Below are positions 46,581 to 57,929 of a stretch of DNA of 64,000 nt, in pieces. Under the pieces are notes generated by a model. It did not search any database and was not told the origin of the DNA. It saw nothing but the letters and a program-made list of their open reading frames with translations. The DNA comes from Hypholoma sublateritium FD-334 SS-4. Lineage: Eukaryota > Basidiomycota > Agaricomycetes > Agaricales > Strophariaceae. The position numbers were made by a program, and so were the translations under genes. How positions within the stretch are numbered: position 1 is the stretch's first letter; the number at the start of each line of letters is the position of its first letter. The stretch spans positions 155,948-219,947 of the forward strand of contig KN817550.1 of assembly GCA_000827495.1 (NCBI GenBank), written 5' to 3'.

Positions 46581-48216
46581 ATGGAGCCTCTCGAGCACCT
46601 ATTTACAACCAACCACGCCCCCACCGATGACGAGCGAGTGATACTGAATGACACTGTCGTTGATTACGACGATAAATTGGCCGCGATCACGCAGAAGATA
46701 TCCGCGTTGGAGGAGCAGCTACGGACCTTGAACGAGGAGAAGACGGTGCTGCTCGAAGCTTGCGAGCCGTTCAGACGCGCCCTGGCGCCCTTCCGACGGC
46801 TGCCCGAGGACGTCGCGCGCGCGATCTTCGTTGCATGCTTGGAAACACGATGGAATCTAACCATGGCTGAAACGGAGGCACCCGTCCTCCTCACCCGGAT
46901 CTCCAGAGCTACGCGTATGATCGCGCTCGAAACGCCAGGACTATGGGCAGCCATTCACATTCCAATCATCATATCTGTTCAGCCGGAAGCGATGGATACA
47001 GCACAATCGATCATGACTGGTCGAGGAGTGGTTGCTTCGCCGATCAGGAAATCTCCCCCTTCACATTTCTGTATACGAAATGCTCGAATTCAATGGGACT
47101 GAAGAACTCACCGGCACCCCTGATATTATAGACGTTCTCATAGCCTGCTGCTCGCGATGGAAGAACGTGCACTTTTCATGCCCGCCGGCAACTCTATCCG
47201 GTATTTCGTCGTTGACTCGCTTCGATGTTCCGCTCCTTCAGTCGCTCGCTATGTCGCCTACGCCTTCTGTCCCCAACGAGGACAATTTTTGGATAGATAG
47301 CGACGTCTTGCAGGCCCCGATCCTGGAGAAATTTTGTCACTTGGGCGATGGTGCAGCTTCTATGTACCGCGTTAATTGGTCGAATCTCACACATCTTTAC
47401 TGCACCCATTCCGCTCGCTATGCCATGGATAACCTTGTTGATGTCCTGTATCAGGCTTCTGAATCTGGTCTTATCACGCTCGATCTCACCCTGATGGCGT
47501 ACCCGCTCCCTTACTCGGGCATCATATCGCTTCCATGCCTTACAAAATTGGTTATTGCTGAATTTGGTCCCCCGCAAGGCGAAGATACGGGAATATTTGG
47601 GTCGATATACGCACCGTCCCTGGAAGCTATTAGCTGCAATATAACACAGTACAACAACTCGAGATCACCTGCGCTGATAGCATGTTTGCAGCGGTCATCA
47701 AATGTCCGAGAATTATCTACGGGACGACCTCGCTCGCTCGACATCCTCGAGTATCTGGGCCACTGTCCCACCCTTCGCACCCTGTGTGTGCCGCATGGTG
47801 AACACGCCATTGACGAGCCATGGAGCCAGCCCAATAATAATGCCTTCCTCTCTGCCTTTGTCCAGGACAACGCCTCACGATGTCTCTGTCCGCAACTGGA
47901 ATATCTTCGATATGGACCGACGCTGGTGGTGCCACTGCGCACCCTGCGTGACTTGCTCGTACGCCGAGGGGGAGGGAATCCACGGCTCAGTTGCTTGAAA
48001 GCCATAGTACTAAATGTGGCATATGATCCCGTCGACGAGCCGCTGATCAAAGAAATCCAGTCTGCGGATGTAGCAGGCGATACCAGGCTCGAAATATCCT
48101 TCAAGAAGTACAGTGCTTACTTGCACAAATTGGACGGAGGTATTCTCTACCCTTTCTTATCGGTCGACGATTGGTGGCCATCCACAGTCTTCAATGACAT
48201 GGTATACCTTGACTGA
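46581..48216 (+). pseudogene. F-box protein gene, tandem copy 1, frameshifted by a 14-nt deletion
   Basis: The first part (46581-47020) encodes MEPLEHLFTTNHAPTDDE, a coiled coil (KLAAITQKISALEEQLRTLN) and the F-box core FRRLPEDVARAIFVACLE. At about 47019-47025 it lacks 14 nt present in the neighbouring copy, so translation shifts and stops at 47102. The remainder of the gene is intact in another frame (47032-48216), reading RRSGNLPLHISVYE to the normal end DWWPSTVFNDMVYLD-stop, with no further stops. No splice sites that would restore the frame were seen. Either this is a recent pseudogene or it makes a short product of about 170 residues carrying only the coiled coil and F-box. Confidence 0.85.
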
Positions 48217-49466
48217 TTGGCAGCTTCTCATTCTTGTTGATGCAGCAACTTAGTGTTTTTGTCTGCGTTATTACCATTTAAATACATCTAGCAGTTGTTC
48301 ATACGAAGATTCCAATATTCTCTTGATGTCCGGCAAATGAAATTTGTTGCTTACTTGACCCGCAAGCATTTATTCCTGTTTATAAAAATAAGTTTCAAAC
48401 CAGCTTACACACTCTACACCGACCTTCAGAGTTTGATGTAACATAATTTCTGATTCACATACGAAGAGAGCGGTAAGCGGTTGTCTGCATGCCACCAACG
48501 CTGCCGCGTCCTACACGTACGTGCACCTATCTGTCGTAGCGCGTGCACATATACGCCACAGCGCATGGTCTAGGAGCGTACTTCACCCAGCGCCGTGACC
48601 CGCGGCGCGTTGCGCGCTCTCCCACCAGCGGAAACGCCTAGGTAGACCAGGCCCATATATCTTTCAGAAATGACAACGCGGATGTATTCTGAAAGATGTA
48701 AGACGGCGTAATGACAGGCAGAGAGGAGAACCTCAGCGAGGTAGTAGCAGCCTTGCAGAAGCCAGCGTGATTCCAGTATCCGGTCCGCTCATTTCATTAA
48801 GGGTCGACCTGCGGTCGCCTCGGCACCTTGCCGAAATTCAAGATACAGTAAGAGTCAACTTATTGACATCGTATTATTTGTAGAGAAAGTGTTCACGTCA
48901 TCGACGTAGTACTTAGGCTGGCGCAACCCGGACGTACTGACGTACGTCCAGGATGCGCACCAGGAAAACAGCAACAATGAATGGTTAAAAATGACAGACT
49001 CCCCGGGCCGAGGAATTGTGACAGTCAAGCTGTCAAGTGCGAGCCTGGGGCGGCAAGTTGACAAACACCGAAATGGTTGCAGAAAAGCGCAAGAAAAGCG
49101 GTGCAAAGGGGTTTTCTAATTTTCAAAAAGAGGCAAGGAATTTTATGATAGCAGGACCAAAGCGGGGAATGTTTAGGATGACAAGGTCGGCAAGTGGCTA
49201 TACATGGCTGTTTGTACTTCTTTGATCGGTGACTTTTTTTTTCGAGATGTCGGATTCCAGCTCGCGACTTTGTGTGTGCATGTGTCGCTGGTGTTTGTAT
49301 CTATGTTATTCAGAACATGTGGGACCATTGCTTTCAGCAAGGTGATTTGCGTTTGATATTAGTTTGATCTCAATTCCTTACGACTTGCCTCAACCTTCTG
49401 AACCCCGAGTTACTACGCACGTACGCAGTTTGCAGTTTCGCTCTCAGATCTACTCTCGCAACATCC
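48217..49466. other. Spacer between the F-box copies
   Basis: Contains the duplicated upstream sequence of copy 2 (about 48590-48800 and 49347-49466) split by about 550 bp of unique sequence (48800-49346) that has no gene and no evident transposon ends. Confidence 0.6.
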
Positions 49467-51101
49467 ATGGCGTCTCTTGAGCACCTATTTACAACTAACC
49501 ATTCCCCAACCGACGACGAGCGGGCCGGACTGAAGGAGAATGTCGCTGATTACGACGATAAATTGGCCGCGATCACGCAGAAGATATACGCGTTGGAGGA
49601 GCAGCTACGGAGCTTGAACGAGGAGAAGATGGCGCTGCTCGAAGCCTCCAAGCCATTCAGACGGGCCCTTTCACCCTTCCGACAGCTGCCCGAGGACGTC
49701 GTGCGCGCGATCTTCGTCGCATGCTTGGAAACACGATGGAATCCTACCATGGCTAAAACGGAGGCACCCGTCCTCCTCACCCGGATCTCCAGAGCTACGC
49801 GCATGATCGCGCTCACAACGTCAGCACTATGGGCCGCCATTCACATTCCAATCATCACATCTGTTAAGCGGGAAGTAATGGATACAGCACAATCGATCAT
49901 GACTGCGCGGGCTAAAGGTGTCAAGGAGTGGTTGCTTCGCCGATCAGGCAATCTTCCCCTTCACATTTCTGTCTATGAAAACCGCGCATACAGTGGAACC
50001 CGCAACGTCACTTCTGAGATCATTGATATTCTCACCGCCTGTTGCTCTCGATGGAAGAATGTTTACTTTTCATGCTGTCCGACAACTCTTTCCCGCATTT
50101 CTTCGTTGACTCAATCCGAGGTTCCGTTTCTCCAGTCGCTCGCCATTTCCCCTGTGGGCTACTCGTCCGATGAGATACATTTCTGGAGAAATACTGAAAT
50201 TTTGAAGTCCCCGACGCTAAAGAAATTCCACGACTCAGGCAAAGGCAAGACGCTGTGTTACCCAATAAACTGGCTGAATCTCACACATCTTTCAATTTAC
50301 TGCGCCCGTACCATGGATAATCTTGTGGATGTACTTCGTCAAGCTTCCAGTCTTGTCAGACTCGATCTCACCTTGATGGTGTACGGGTTCTCATACCCGG
50401 AGACTATACCACTTCTGTGCCTTACAACATTGGTTGTCACTGATCTTTCTCCGCCTCTAAATGAAAATCTGGGAATAGTTGGGGCGATATATGCACCATT
50501 CCTGGAGGCCATTAGCTACAACGCAAAGTTGTGCGGCGGAAGTAGATCACCTGGTTTGATAGCGTGTTTGAAGCGATCGCCGAACGTTCGGGAGCTATCC
50601 ACGGGACAACCTTCATCGACCAACATCCTCGTAGAGTATCTCAGCTACTGTCCCACCCTTGTCATCCTCCATGTACCGGGGCCGGGGTTTGTTCCCCATG
50701 AGCGGCCGATCAAGCGCAACGACGATTCCTTCCTCCGTGAATTTTTCCGGGACGACGCCGCGCAATGCCTCTGTCCACGACTGGAATATTTTCGATATGA
50801 ACCGACACTGTTAGTGTCTCTAACCACATTGCGCGGCTTCCTTGCGTACAGAAAGGTCGCGAATCCACCTCTGAGCCGCTGGAAAGCTGTTATAATGAAT
50901 GTGGAATACGATCGCGTCGAAGAACCGCTGATCCAGGAGATCCGAAGTTCGGAAGTCGCAGGCGATATCAGGCTCGGAATATTCTTCAAGAAGCCCATTC
51001 CTTACATGGAACGGTTAGACGAGGGTATTGTCCGTGCTGTCTCATTGGTCGACGTTTGGTGGCCATCCGCACTCGTTGATGACAGGACATACCTCAGCTG
51101 A
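49467..51101 (+). CDS. F-box protein with N-terminal coiled coil, tandem copy 2 (intact)
   Basis: Predicted SCF ubiquitin-ligase adaptor of the expanded mushroom F-box family. A single exon of 544 residues. Residues 28-60 form a coiled coil (DDKLAAITQKIYALEEQLRS), residues 68-90 the F-box (FRQLPEDVVRAIFVACLETR), then ATRMIALTTSALWAAIHIPI. The rest is a leucine-rich region with segments such as LTACCSRWKNVYFSC, LIACLKRSPNVRELSTG and LCPRLEYFRYEPTLLV. It is about three-quarters identical by eye to the frameshifted neighbour at 46581-48216, and the duplication includes the 5' flank. No intron. Target unknown. Confidence 0.85.
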   Translation: MASLEHLFTTNHSPTDDERAGLKENVADYDDKLAAITQKIYALEEQLRSLNEEKMALLEASKPFRRALSPFRQLPEDVVRAIFVACLETRWNPTMAKTEAPVLLTRISRATRMIALTTSALWAAIHIPIITSVKREVMDTAQSIMTARAKGVKEWLLRRSGNLPLHISVYENRAYSGTRNVTSEIIDILTACCSRWKNVYFSCCPTTLSRISSLTQSEVPFLQSLAISPVGYSSDEIHFWRNTEILKSPTLKKFHDSGKGKTLCYPINWLNLTHLSIYCARTMDNLVDVLRQASSLVRLDLTLMVYGFSYPETIPLLCLTTLVVTDLSPPLNENLGIVGAIYAPFLEAISYNAKLCGGSRSPGLIACLKRSPNVRELSTGQPSSTNILVEYLSYCPTLVILHVPGPGFVPHERPIKRNDDSFLREFFRDDAAQCLCPRLEYFRYEPTLLVSLTTLRGFLAYRKVANPPLSRWKAVIMNVEYDRVEEPLIQEIRSSEVAGDIRLGIFFKKPIPYMERLDEGIVRAVSLVDVWWPSALVDDRTYLS

Positions 51102-52061
51102 TTGCCGCCGACTCACGTTCCTGTTCATGCTTCCAAGACAGACGTGGGCTGTAGCAGCTGCATATCGCTTCGCATTCAGATGACGGTCGCAATATTCCGG
51201 CAAGAACCATGCTTTACTGAGACTGGCCGACAGCGCCAGTTGCAGCTACCGTGAGTAGAGAAGAGGAAGGTTGTCGAAAATCGCGGCTCCGACGGAAGAG
51301 ATGTCAGCGACGTTTGGTACCAGAGAAAGTCTCGTTATGTAGTGAACGTCACCATTAATCGCATGGCGATGGCTAAAGAAAGATCCGGGCGTTCGTATAA
51401 TAAACAGGTTGCAGGATCTCGACGGGAAAACATTGAAGGAAGGTCCTTGAAATTTGAAAATTAAGCAGAACTCAACTGATGACTAGATGACTCTCAGTCT
51501 CTCTCATTTTACGTACATAGGCGTTCAGCTGATCATAAAGTTGATTCTCAGCTTCCAACTCCGCGGCTTCTGACGCGATATGCGCCTAACGTTGAAACGT
51601 TGAACTTGCGTTGAACGCAAGTTGAACGCGTTGAATATTCCGCCAACTTCAAGTTTCCCCAACTAAGAGTCGTCTCGTCTGATGCTTAGAACATTTTCCA
51701 ACGACGACCTCAAGAGTAACATATCAGATGAGGGTTCTCGTCCCTAATAAAGACTCGTCGGCATCTTACAAGCTTTCCATCGAGGTTCCGGTTCTCTCAG
51801 CACCATGCGTCGCTTCAGAGTATCGGCGAGTACTTATGATGGCACTTTTTTCATGGAGAAGCCAATAAACTCAGCTTGTGGGACACAGAGACGAGCACGA
51901 ATTCGTGCTCGAGCAACATGTTTGCGTGCGCCACAGTCTATAAATGACCGACATCTCCACATGGTGACCCAATCTCCGGCTACGATCCGCGCGCCAATAT
52001 TCGCAGGCCCCTCAAGCTGAAGCGAAGCTACTCGTCGCGTTATCTTTTACCTTCCACCATC
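51102..52061. other. Intergenic, no gene seen
   Basis: Contains GTTGAAC repeats around 51588-51640, including AACTTGCGTT and its reverse complement one base apart (51603-51623). Otherwise featureless. The segment from 51900 should hold the amidohydrolase promoter. Confidence 0.45.
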
Positions 52062-55000
52062 ATGGAAAAGGCCCAACCACACCCACTACGTCGAGCAACG
52101 ACGCGCGCCACAGTCGTCCGCGCGCTCGGCGCGACGATTCTGTTCTCGTTGGCCGCTATCTCCTCTCTCGGAATCACCACTCAGCGCACCGCAGCTCACA
52201 CGGCGGTCCCTATCAACGCCGCGCAGATAGTTCAGCAGTGCCAGGCCCTGAATGTCCTACCTAGCCCGCCGAAGGACTTCCACCTCAGGAGCGAGTCGGA
52301 CCGATATGTCCCGGGCACTCCGCCCGCCCTCATTCGCAACGCGACGATCTGGACAGGAAGCGCTTCCGGCCACGACGTCGTTGTCGGCGACATTCTGCTC
52401 GACAAGGGGGTGATTCGGGAGGTCGGATGGATAGGGGAGAGTGTGTTGAAGTTGTATGACAACGTCACTGTCCTTGACGCAGGAGGTGCATGGGTCACTC
52501 CTGGGTACATTTTAATTTCATTTTCAGCTTTCCTCCCTATATCTAATTCTCACCTTAGAATCGTCGATCTTCATTCGCATATCGGCGTTGGGAGCGCGCC
52601 GTCTCTGCGTGGTTCATCCGACACCAATTCGCGCAAGGGCCTTGTCCTTCCCTGGTTGAGAAGTCTTGACGGCCTCAACACCCACGACGACGCATACCGA
52701 TTGGTTATATCTGGAGGTGTCACGACCGCGAATGTCCTTCCCGGATCTGCAGACGCGATAGGTATGGCCCTTTATTGCGCCGCAACTTGAGATACGAGTG
52801 TGCTGATACATCGAACCAGGCGGCCAGGCTTTTACTATCAAATTGCGCCCCACGGCTGAACGCTCGTCGTCGGCTATGGTTATCGAACCCCCGCATACGC
52901 TGAATGGGACGCATGTCGACCCCGCGCTTCCTCCGCGATGGAGGCAGATGAAGTACGTGACGTACCTCGCCGCAACTCTTTTCCTATCTTGAACATGATT
53001 TAGACACGCGTGCGGCGAAAATCCAAGTAAGGACGTTTGCATATTTGTCCAGTACTTGCACTCATGAGAACATTTATAGGCCGAGTCTATTCTGGGACGA
53101 GGATGGACACAATATGGGCATTCCGTGAAGGGTGAGCTCTCTACGTTCCCTAGCATTGCGCCCCTCGTTTTGATACCCCCAGATACGAGACTGCTCGTAA
53201 AATCAAACATGAACAGGATACTTACTGCGCGAAGGCTCTGCGTGGGGAGTGGACGGGGCTTGGCGATTTCCCAGAGAACCTTCAGTGGGAGGCACTGGTC
53301 GATGTTCTCCGAGGACGCGTCAAGGTAGTGTACATCTCCATATATACTTCCTGACAAGTGTTGACTATGCGTACTTAGGTCCATAATCACTGCTATGAAG
53401 CCGTTGATCTGGACGGAATAGTTCGACTCACCAACGAATTCAAATTCTCTATTGCCGCTTTCCACCATGCGCATGAAACATACCTCGTCCCAGACCTCCT
53501 TAAAAAAGCATATGGTGCGTGATATCAGCACAGGAGAACACATTAACCTAAGCTTTCTGTCAATCAGGAACTACGCCTGCAATTGCCATGTTCGCCACAA
53601 ACGCACGGTACAAACGCGAGGCTTACCGTGGAAGTGAATTCGCGGCTCGCATTTTGGCCGACAACGACCTGCGTGTGGTGATGAAGGTTCGTACCTCAAC
53701 ATCAAGATAACAAAATCTGCCTCTAAGATTCCTTACTTTTCAGAGTGATCATTCCGTACTCAACTCTCGATACCTGCTGTACGAGGCCCAGCAGGCGCAT
53801 TATTACGGCCTAGCATCCAATTTGGCGCTCGCATCTGTCACGACAACGCCTGCGACCGTTCTTGGATATGACCATCGAATCGGCTTCATAAAGCCAGGTG
53901 CGTTTGCTTCCGAAATACGCAAGTTATTTTAAACCTCATACTATCCAATATAGGCCATGACGCTGGTATGCATTATCAATTACTGGCGCGGGCAGTATAC
54001 TTGAACTAAACCGTGTGTTCAAAAGATATTGTCGTCTGGGATAGCCACCCGCTCGCGCTCGGAGCAACGCCTACACAGGTCTTCATCGACGGTATCGCTC
54101 AGCTGAAAGACCCGCATGTTAGTAAGAAGCCAAGCGGCCACCAACGCATACCGAAGACCCCGGATTTCACCAAGGAAGCGGAGAAGACGCTAGAGTACGA
54201 GGGCTTGCCGCCATTGGAAACGACCGAGGCGACGTCGGACATTGTAATCTTTACGAATGTCTCGAGCGTTTACCTCCGACAGGGAGGCAGGATCCGCGAG
54301 GCATATTCGGCCTCGGAGATGAGAACGGCGGGTCTAGTCGTCGTCGAGAAGGGAAGCATCCAGTGCATGGGTGCGTTGAGTGACTGTCCGCTAACTGGAT
54401 ATGGGATGGACATCCAAAGGATCAACTTGGAGGGTGGCTCGATTTCGTGAGTTTTTTTTTCTATACGGTGTCGTCGCGCTGACCTGCGTGTACAGCCCGT
54501 CGCTCATCAGTTACGGGAGCCAGCTGGCACTCAACCACATAAATGGTGAGGCATCCACCAACGACGGCGCCGTGGGCGATCCGTTACTCGGTAAGCCACC
54601 ATCTGTCCTCGGAGAGGGGCCCGTGATACGGGCCGTGGATGGCCTGCAGTTTGTTACAAGAGACGCTTTGTGAGCTCTATGGAACGTCTTACGCACTGCT
54701 TTCCTTCTCAACGCAGAATAAATAGGCTTGCGTATCGCGCTGGGGTCACCGTGGGAATCACGGCTCCGACCTCTTATGGATTCCTCGCCGGATTGTCCGT
54801 TGCATTCAGCACGGGGAGCCCGCATAAACTGGCGGCTGGTGCTGTTCTCCAGGATGTCACTGCGCTTCACGTAGCGACAGATTCGTGGACGCTCAGTGTC
54901 AGCACCCAGATTGCCGTCCTTCGTAATCTGCTCCAGGGGGGCGCGGAGGGCGAGCTCAAATCGGTATTCGCCAGTGTCGTAAAGGTAGGTTTATGATTTT

Positions 55001-55710
55001 AATACGGTGCCTTTTCCTGTCTAATTCCACCATTCTTCAATTAGGGATCCCTTCCGCTTGTTGTCCAAGTACAGAGCGCGGATATCATGGCCACTCTAAT
55101 TGAGCTCAAGAAAGAGATCGAAGGAGAACGTGGGACTAGTATCAAATTGACATTCTCGGGTGCTAATGAGGCCCACATTCTCGCGAAAGAGATAGGGGAG
55201 GCGGGTGTCGGTGTCATCCTCAACCCATCGCGCCCGTTCCCTGGCACCTGGAAGTCGCGACGGATGTAAGTGCTGTCCGAAAATCTACAGCACATACGCG
55301 CTTGATTGACGCGCGTTCATGCAGTCTTCCCGGCCCACCGCTCAGTGAGCAGAATGCGGTCGCTGCTCTTGTCGCGAACAATGTTACGGTCGGCATTGGT
55401 ATCGAGGAGCAGTGGAGTGCAAGGAGCACGCGCTTCGATATAGCTTGGGTGAGTGCATGCTCCCGTAGTCGTACTAGTGCAGTATCATGCTGATTGGCTG
55501 TCATTGTGACAGGCTGCACTCGAGGCGAACGGTGCACTCTCGACGGCGGATGCTATAGCTCTCGCATCTGTGAACCTTGAGACCCTCCTCGGGGTGAAGA
55601 AGCCTGTCACGGATCTAGTGGCTGTCAGGCATGGATCGTTTCTGGATTTCGAGGGGAAGGTCGTTGCAGTGCTTTCCGCGCACCGGGGTGTCGTTGATCT
55701 TGTGGGGTAA
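52062..55710 (+). CDS. Amidohydrolase-superfamily enzyme, membrane-anchored or secreted
   Basis: Large fungal metal-dependent hydrolase, substrate unknown. About 14 exons. An N-terminal hydrophobic segment (GATILFSLAAISSLGI) suggests a signal anchor. Then NATIWTGSASGHDVVVGDIL, VLDAGGAWVTPG and, across intron 1, IVDLHSHIGVG with the metal-binding HxH. Further blocks: VISGGVTTANVLPGSADAI, SGTRMDTIWAFRE, YETARKIKHEQDTYCAKALR, VHNHCYEAVDLDG (His ligand), AAFHHAHETYLVPDLL (His), TTPAIAMFATNA, SDHSVLNSRYLLYEAQ (Asp ligand), FIKPGHDA and DIVVWDSHPLALGATP, the usual end of the catalytic barrel. A second, weaker barrel-like half of roughly 450 residues follows (LAYRAGVTVGITAPTSYG, ADIMATLIELKKEIE, LEANGALSTADAIALASV) to the TAA at 55708. 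The ATG at 52062 has a good context (CCATCATGG). Confidence 0.87.
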
Positions 55711-56239
55711 ATATTTAAATACCTATCCAACCTTCCACGCACGGAAATCTTCATATATATTTATGTAAATTGCAAAACTGAGCCTTTCTATATACTTATG
55801 ATAACTCGGTCTGTAAGTATCTGTCTGCCATACTTATCGCTTTGAATTTAGCCGTAATACAGTTACCCCCACTGCGCCTTCTGAGAGTTTCAGACCCCGT
55901 GGGGCGCACACGGTTATCCATTGGTTATCTTTGGGCCTGCGTTCTTCGCATTGCCCAGCTGTGGGGAGAAGGGCTGAATGCACTTGTCGAGATTCGTCGC
56001 GGTGAGCGTTCCGCCGGACACGGGAGCCACGATACCCATGTTTCCTATAAGCAAAGTTGTAACTTTTATTGTACGAGTCCGAGTCTGCGTAACGAGTTCA
56101 AATTTCAATGACTACCGATTATAAGTTGATATAATGTCGCTTCAGTAAACAATGTAATGTACGAAATGCTGTTCGATTATTATGGAAGCGAGAAGAGAAA
56201 TACGATACAAATTTGAAGTCCACAGTGGGTGTACTGACC
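55711..56239. other. Short convergent intergenic region
   Basis: Lies between the 3' ends of the amidohydrolase (+) and PARP-like (-) genes. Nothing recognised. Confidence 0.45.
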
Positions 56240-57600
56240 TCAGAAAAGGATGATTTGGAGGGGCCGTATCGCATGCTCGTTGTATAAGACTGTTTCGTTC
56301 AGTGAGACGCCATTTGATTCTCGGTCAAATACCACCTGTATGTTTGATATAGATTAGAAAAATCATCAATTTCAACTCTACGTACTATATACGCCAGCAT
56401 AACCGTTGACACGTACTGAATTGTATCCTCTTGGACATGATTGAACCTCTCCAAATCCTCTAGCAATAAATGCTCGACCAAGCACAACTCTACAAACAAT
56501 AATTGCTCCGGATCCTCCCTGTGTGTAATTGTATGCCCTTTGAAATACTGTCAGCTGGGATATGTAAAGAATAGATGTTTAAAATTTACTTGTTCGATGC
56601 CGAAGAGGTATAGATGGCCGATCCAAATCTATGTAATATGCATCGTGAGCTTGTGCACTCCAATCTTCACTAATGAGCACTTAGTACTTACGCCCCAGTG
56701 GCTTGTGCCTTGTTCAGCTTGAAAGAGGTTCGCAGTATGCAACATACCGAGCAGTTGATGGAGGAGCAAGGCGCCGCCTGGTTGACCGTTCCCAGACGGC
56801 AGACCATCCTTGTTCCATGGTATGTGTAGGCAACATTACCAATGCGTGCCCTATTTCGAGATCAGCCTAGCTACGACGCATTAGAATTTGGAGGAAAAAC
56901 ATACCTATACATATTGTGCTCTTCGTCCTCCTCTTCCGTACGCACAACGGCAAGTACCTTCTGCACGCGCGGCAGCGCTGCATTACCGGGGACGCGCCAT
57001 GCTCTGATGAACCTGGCCACCGCTTGATCGTCTGCATGAGTCGCGCGGCAAGAAATCCGTGATAAATACGCATCGCTTACCCTGCTCATAGAATTTATGG
57101 GTAGGGTAAGCACGTAGGACGCGGAAGCGTGGCCAAGTTGCTTGAAGGGCGCGCGTACACGCGGTCCCGCACAAGATGTGTCCTATGCTCGACATCGGCG
57201 CCCGTCGGCATAGCAGGCACGCCTCCCTCGCGCGCTGCGCGCACAGTGTGCTGCACTGATACACTCCTTTGATGCACGGGCGCCGAAGACAGTACTATAA
57301 TCGAAATCTCTGTCAGCGACGGCACAGCCTGGAAATGTCTAGAAAAGGAGGTGGGAGACACGCACCGTGCACCGCCCGCGGTCCGTAGGGCCCTCGCTAC
57401 ACAGGCGTATGCTGCAGGTAAGGCTGCAGGTGAAGTTGTCGTACCTGGTTTCGCATATGCACACACCACATACCTAGTTATATGGTCATTAGCACAACGC
57501 GGGGGACAGTGACGGTGGGGCTTACAAGGCAACGCTCGCCGTCGCATAAACGAGCGCGGTACTGAGTATATCTGTACTGACTGGAGCCTGGCAGGGTCAT
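56240..57600 (-). CDS. PARP-like protein: Cys-rich zinc-binding N-terminus plus ADP-ribosyltransferase-type domain
   Basis: Exons: 57600-57526, 57473-57366, 57294-57081, 57031-56905, 56850-56692, 56628-56590, about 56568-56417 and 56335-56240. The first three give MTLPGSSQYRYTQYRARLCD, VCGVCICETRYDNFTC and STLCAQRAREACLLCRRAP with FC/C-type pairs, likely zinc-binding. Then come RFIRAWRVPGN, VAYTYHGTRMVCRLGTVNQ (the HGT motif of the NAD-binding site), CSVCCILRTSFKL, FGSAIYTSSASNK, AIIVCRVVLGRAFIARGFGE, SCPRGYNS and VVFDRESNGVSLNETVLYNE (Glu near the catalytic position), ending RPLQIILF-stop. This is the order seen in Agaricomycete PARP-like proteins. The junction between exons 6 and 7 is one base out of frame with canonical GT-AG sites, so the gene may be slightly damaged or use an odd junction. 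Confidence 0.75.
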
Positions 57601-57900
57601 TTGTTTACAACAATCCATCGAGAACAGGGCTTTATATATTTCCCCGGCTTATAGGTATTCGCTGTGTCATGCATTGCAAAAGAACTCGACCTACTACGCC
57701 AATATCCAAAAATAACCCCAAAATGATTGCCCAATCTGCCCAACTGCTGGGCAAATTGGGCAATCAATATTTCAATTGCACTGCATTGACGGCTGTGATC
57801 AACATTTTCCGATATAGTTTGTGTTTGTATTTCTGCTGGGAAGTGTGCACTGTTGGATTTGAGGAAACCCCCTACTCATGCGGCCTAGGAAAAGTGTAAC
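57601..57900. other. Intergenic with a hairpin
   Basis: Promoter side of the PARP-like gene. Contains the inverted repeat at 57724-57766. Confidence 0.5.
57724..57766. repeat. 19-bp inverted repeat with 5-nt loop
   Basis: TGATTGCCCAATCTGCCCA (57724-57742) and TGGGCAAATTGGGCAATCA (57748-57766) are reverse complements with one mismatch, separated by ACTGC. It could be a transcriptional hairpin or a core of a small repeat element. Confidence 0.9.
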
Positions 57901-57929
57901 AATGCTTAAGCTCTGCCAGCATATGAAGG

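Noticed and set aside
52614..53543. 309-codon minus-strand frame
   Set aside because: Directly antisense to amidohydrolase exons that reconstruct a full catalytic domain; it crosses their introns without splice logic.
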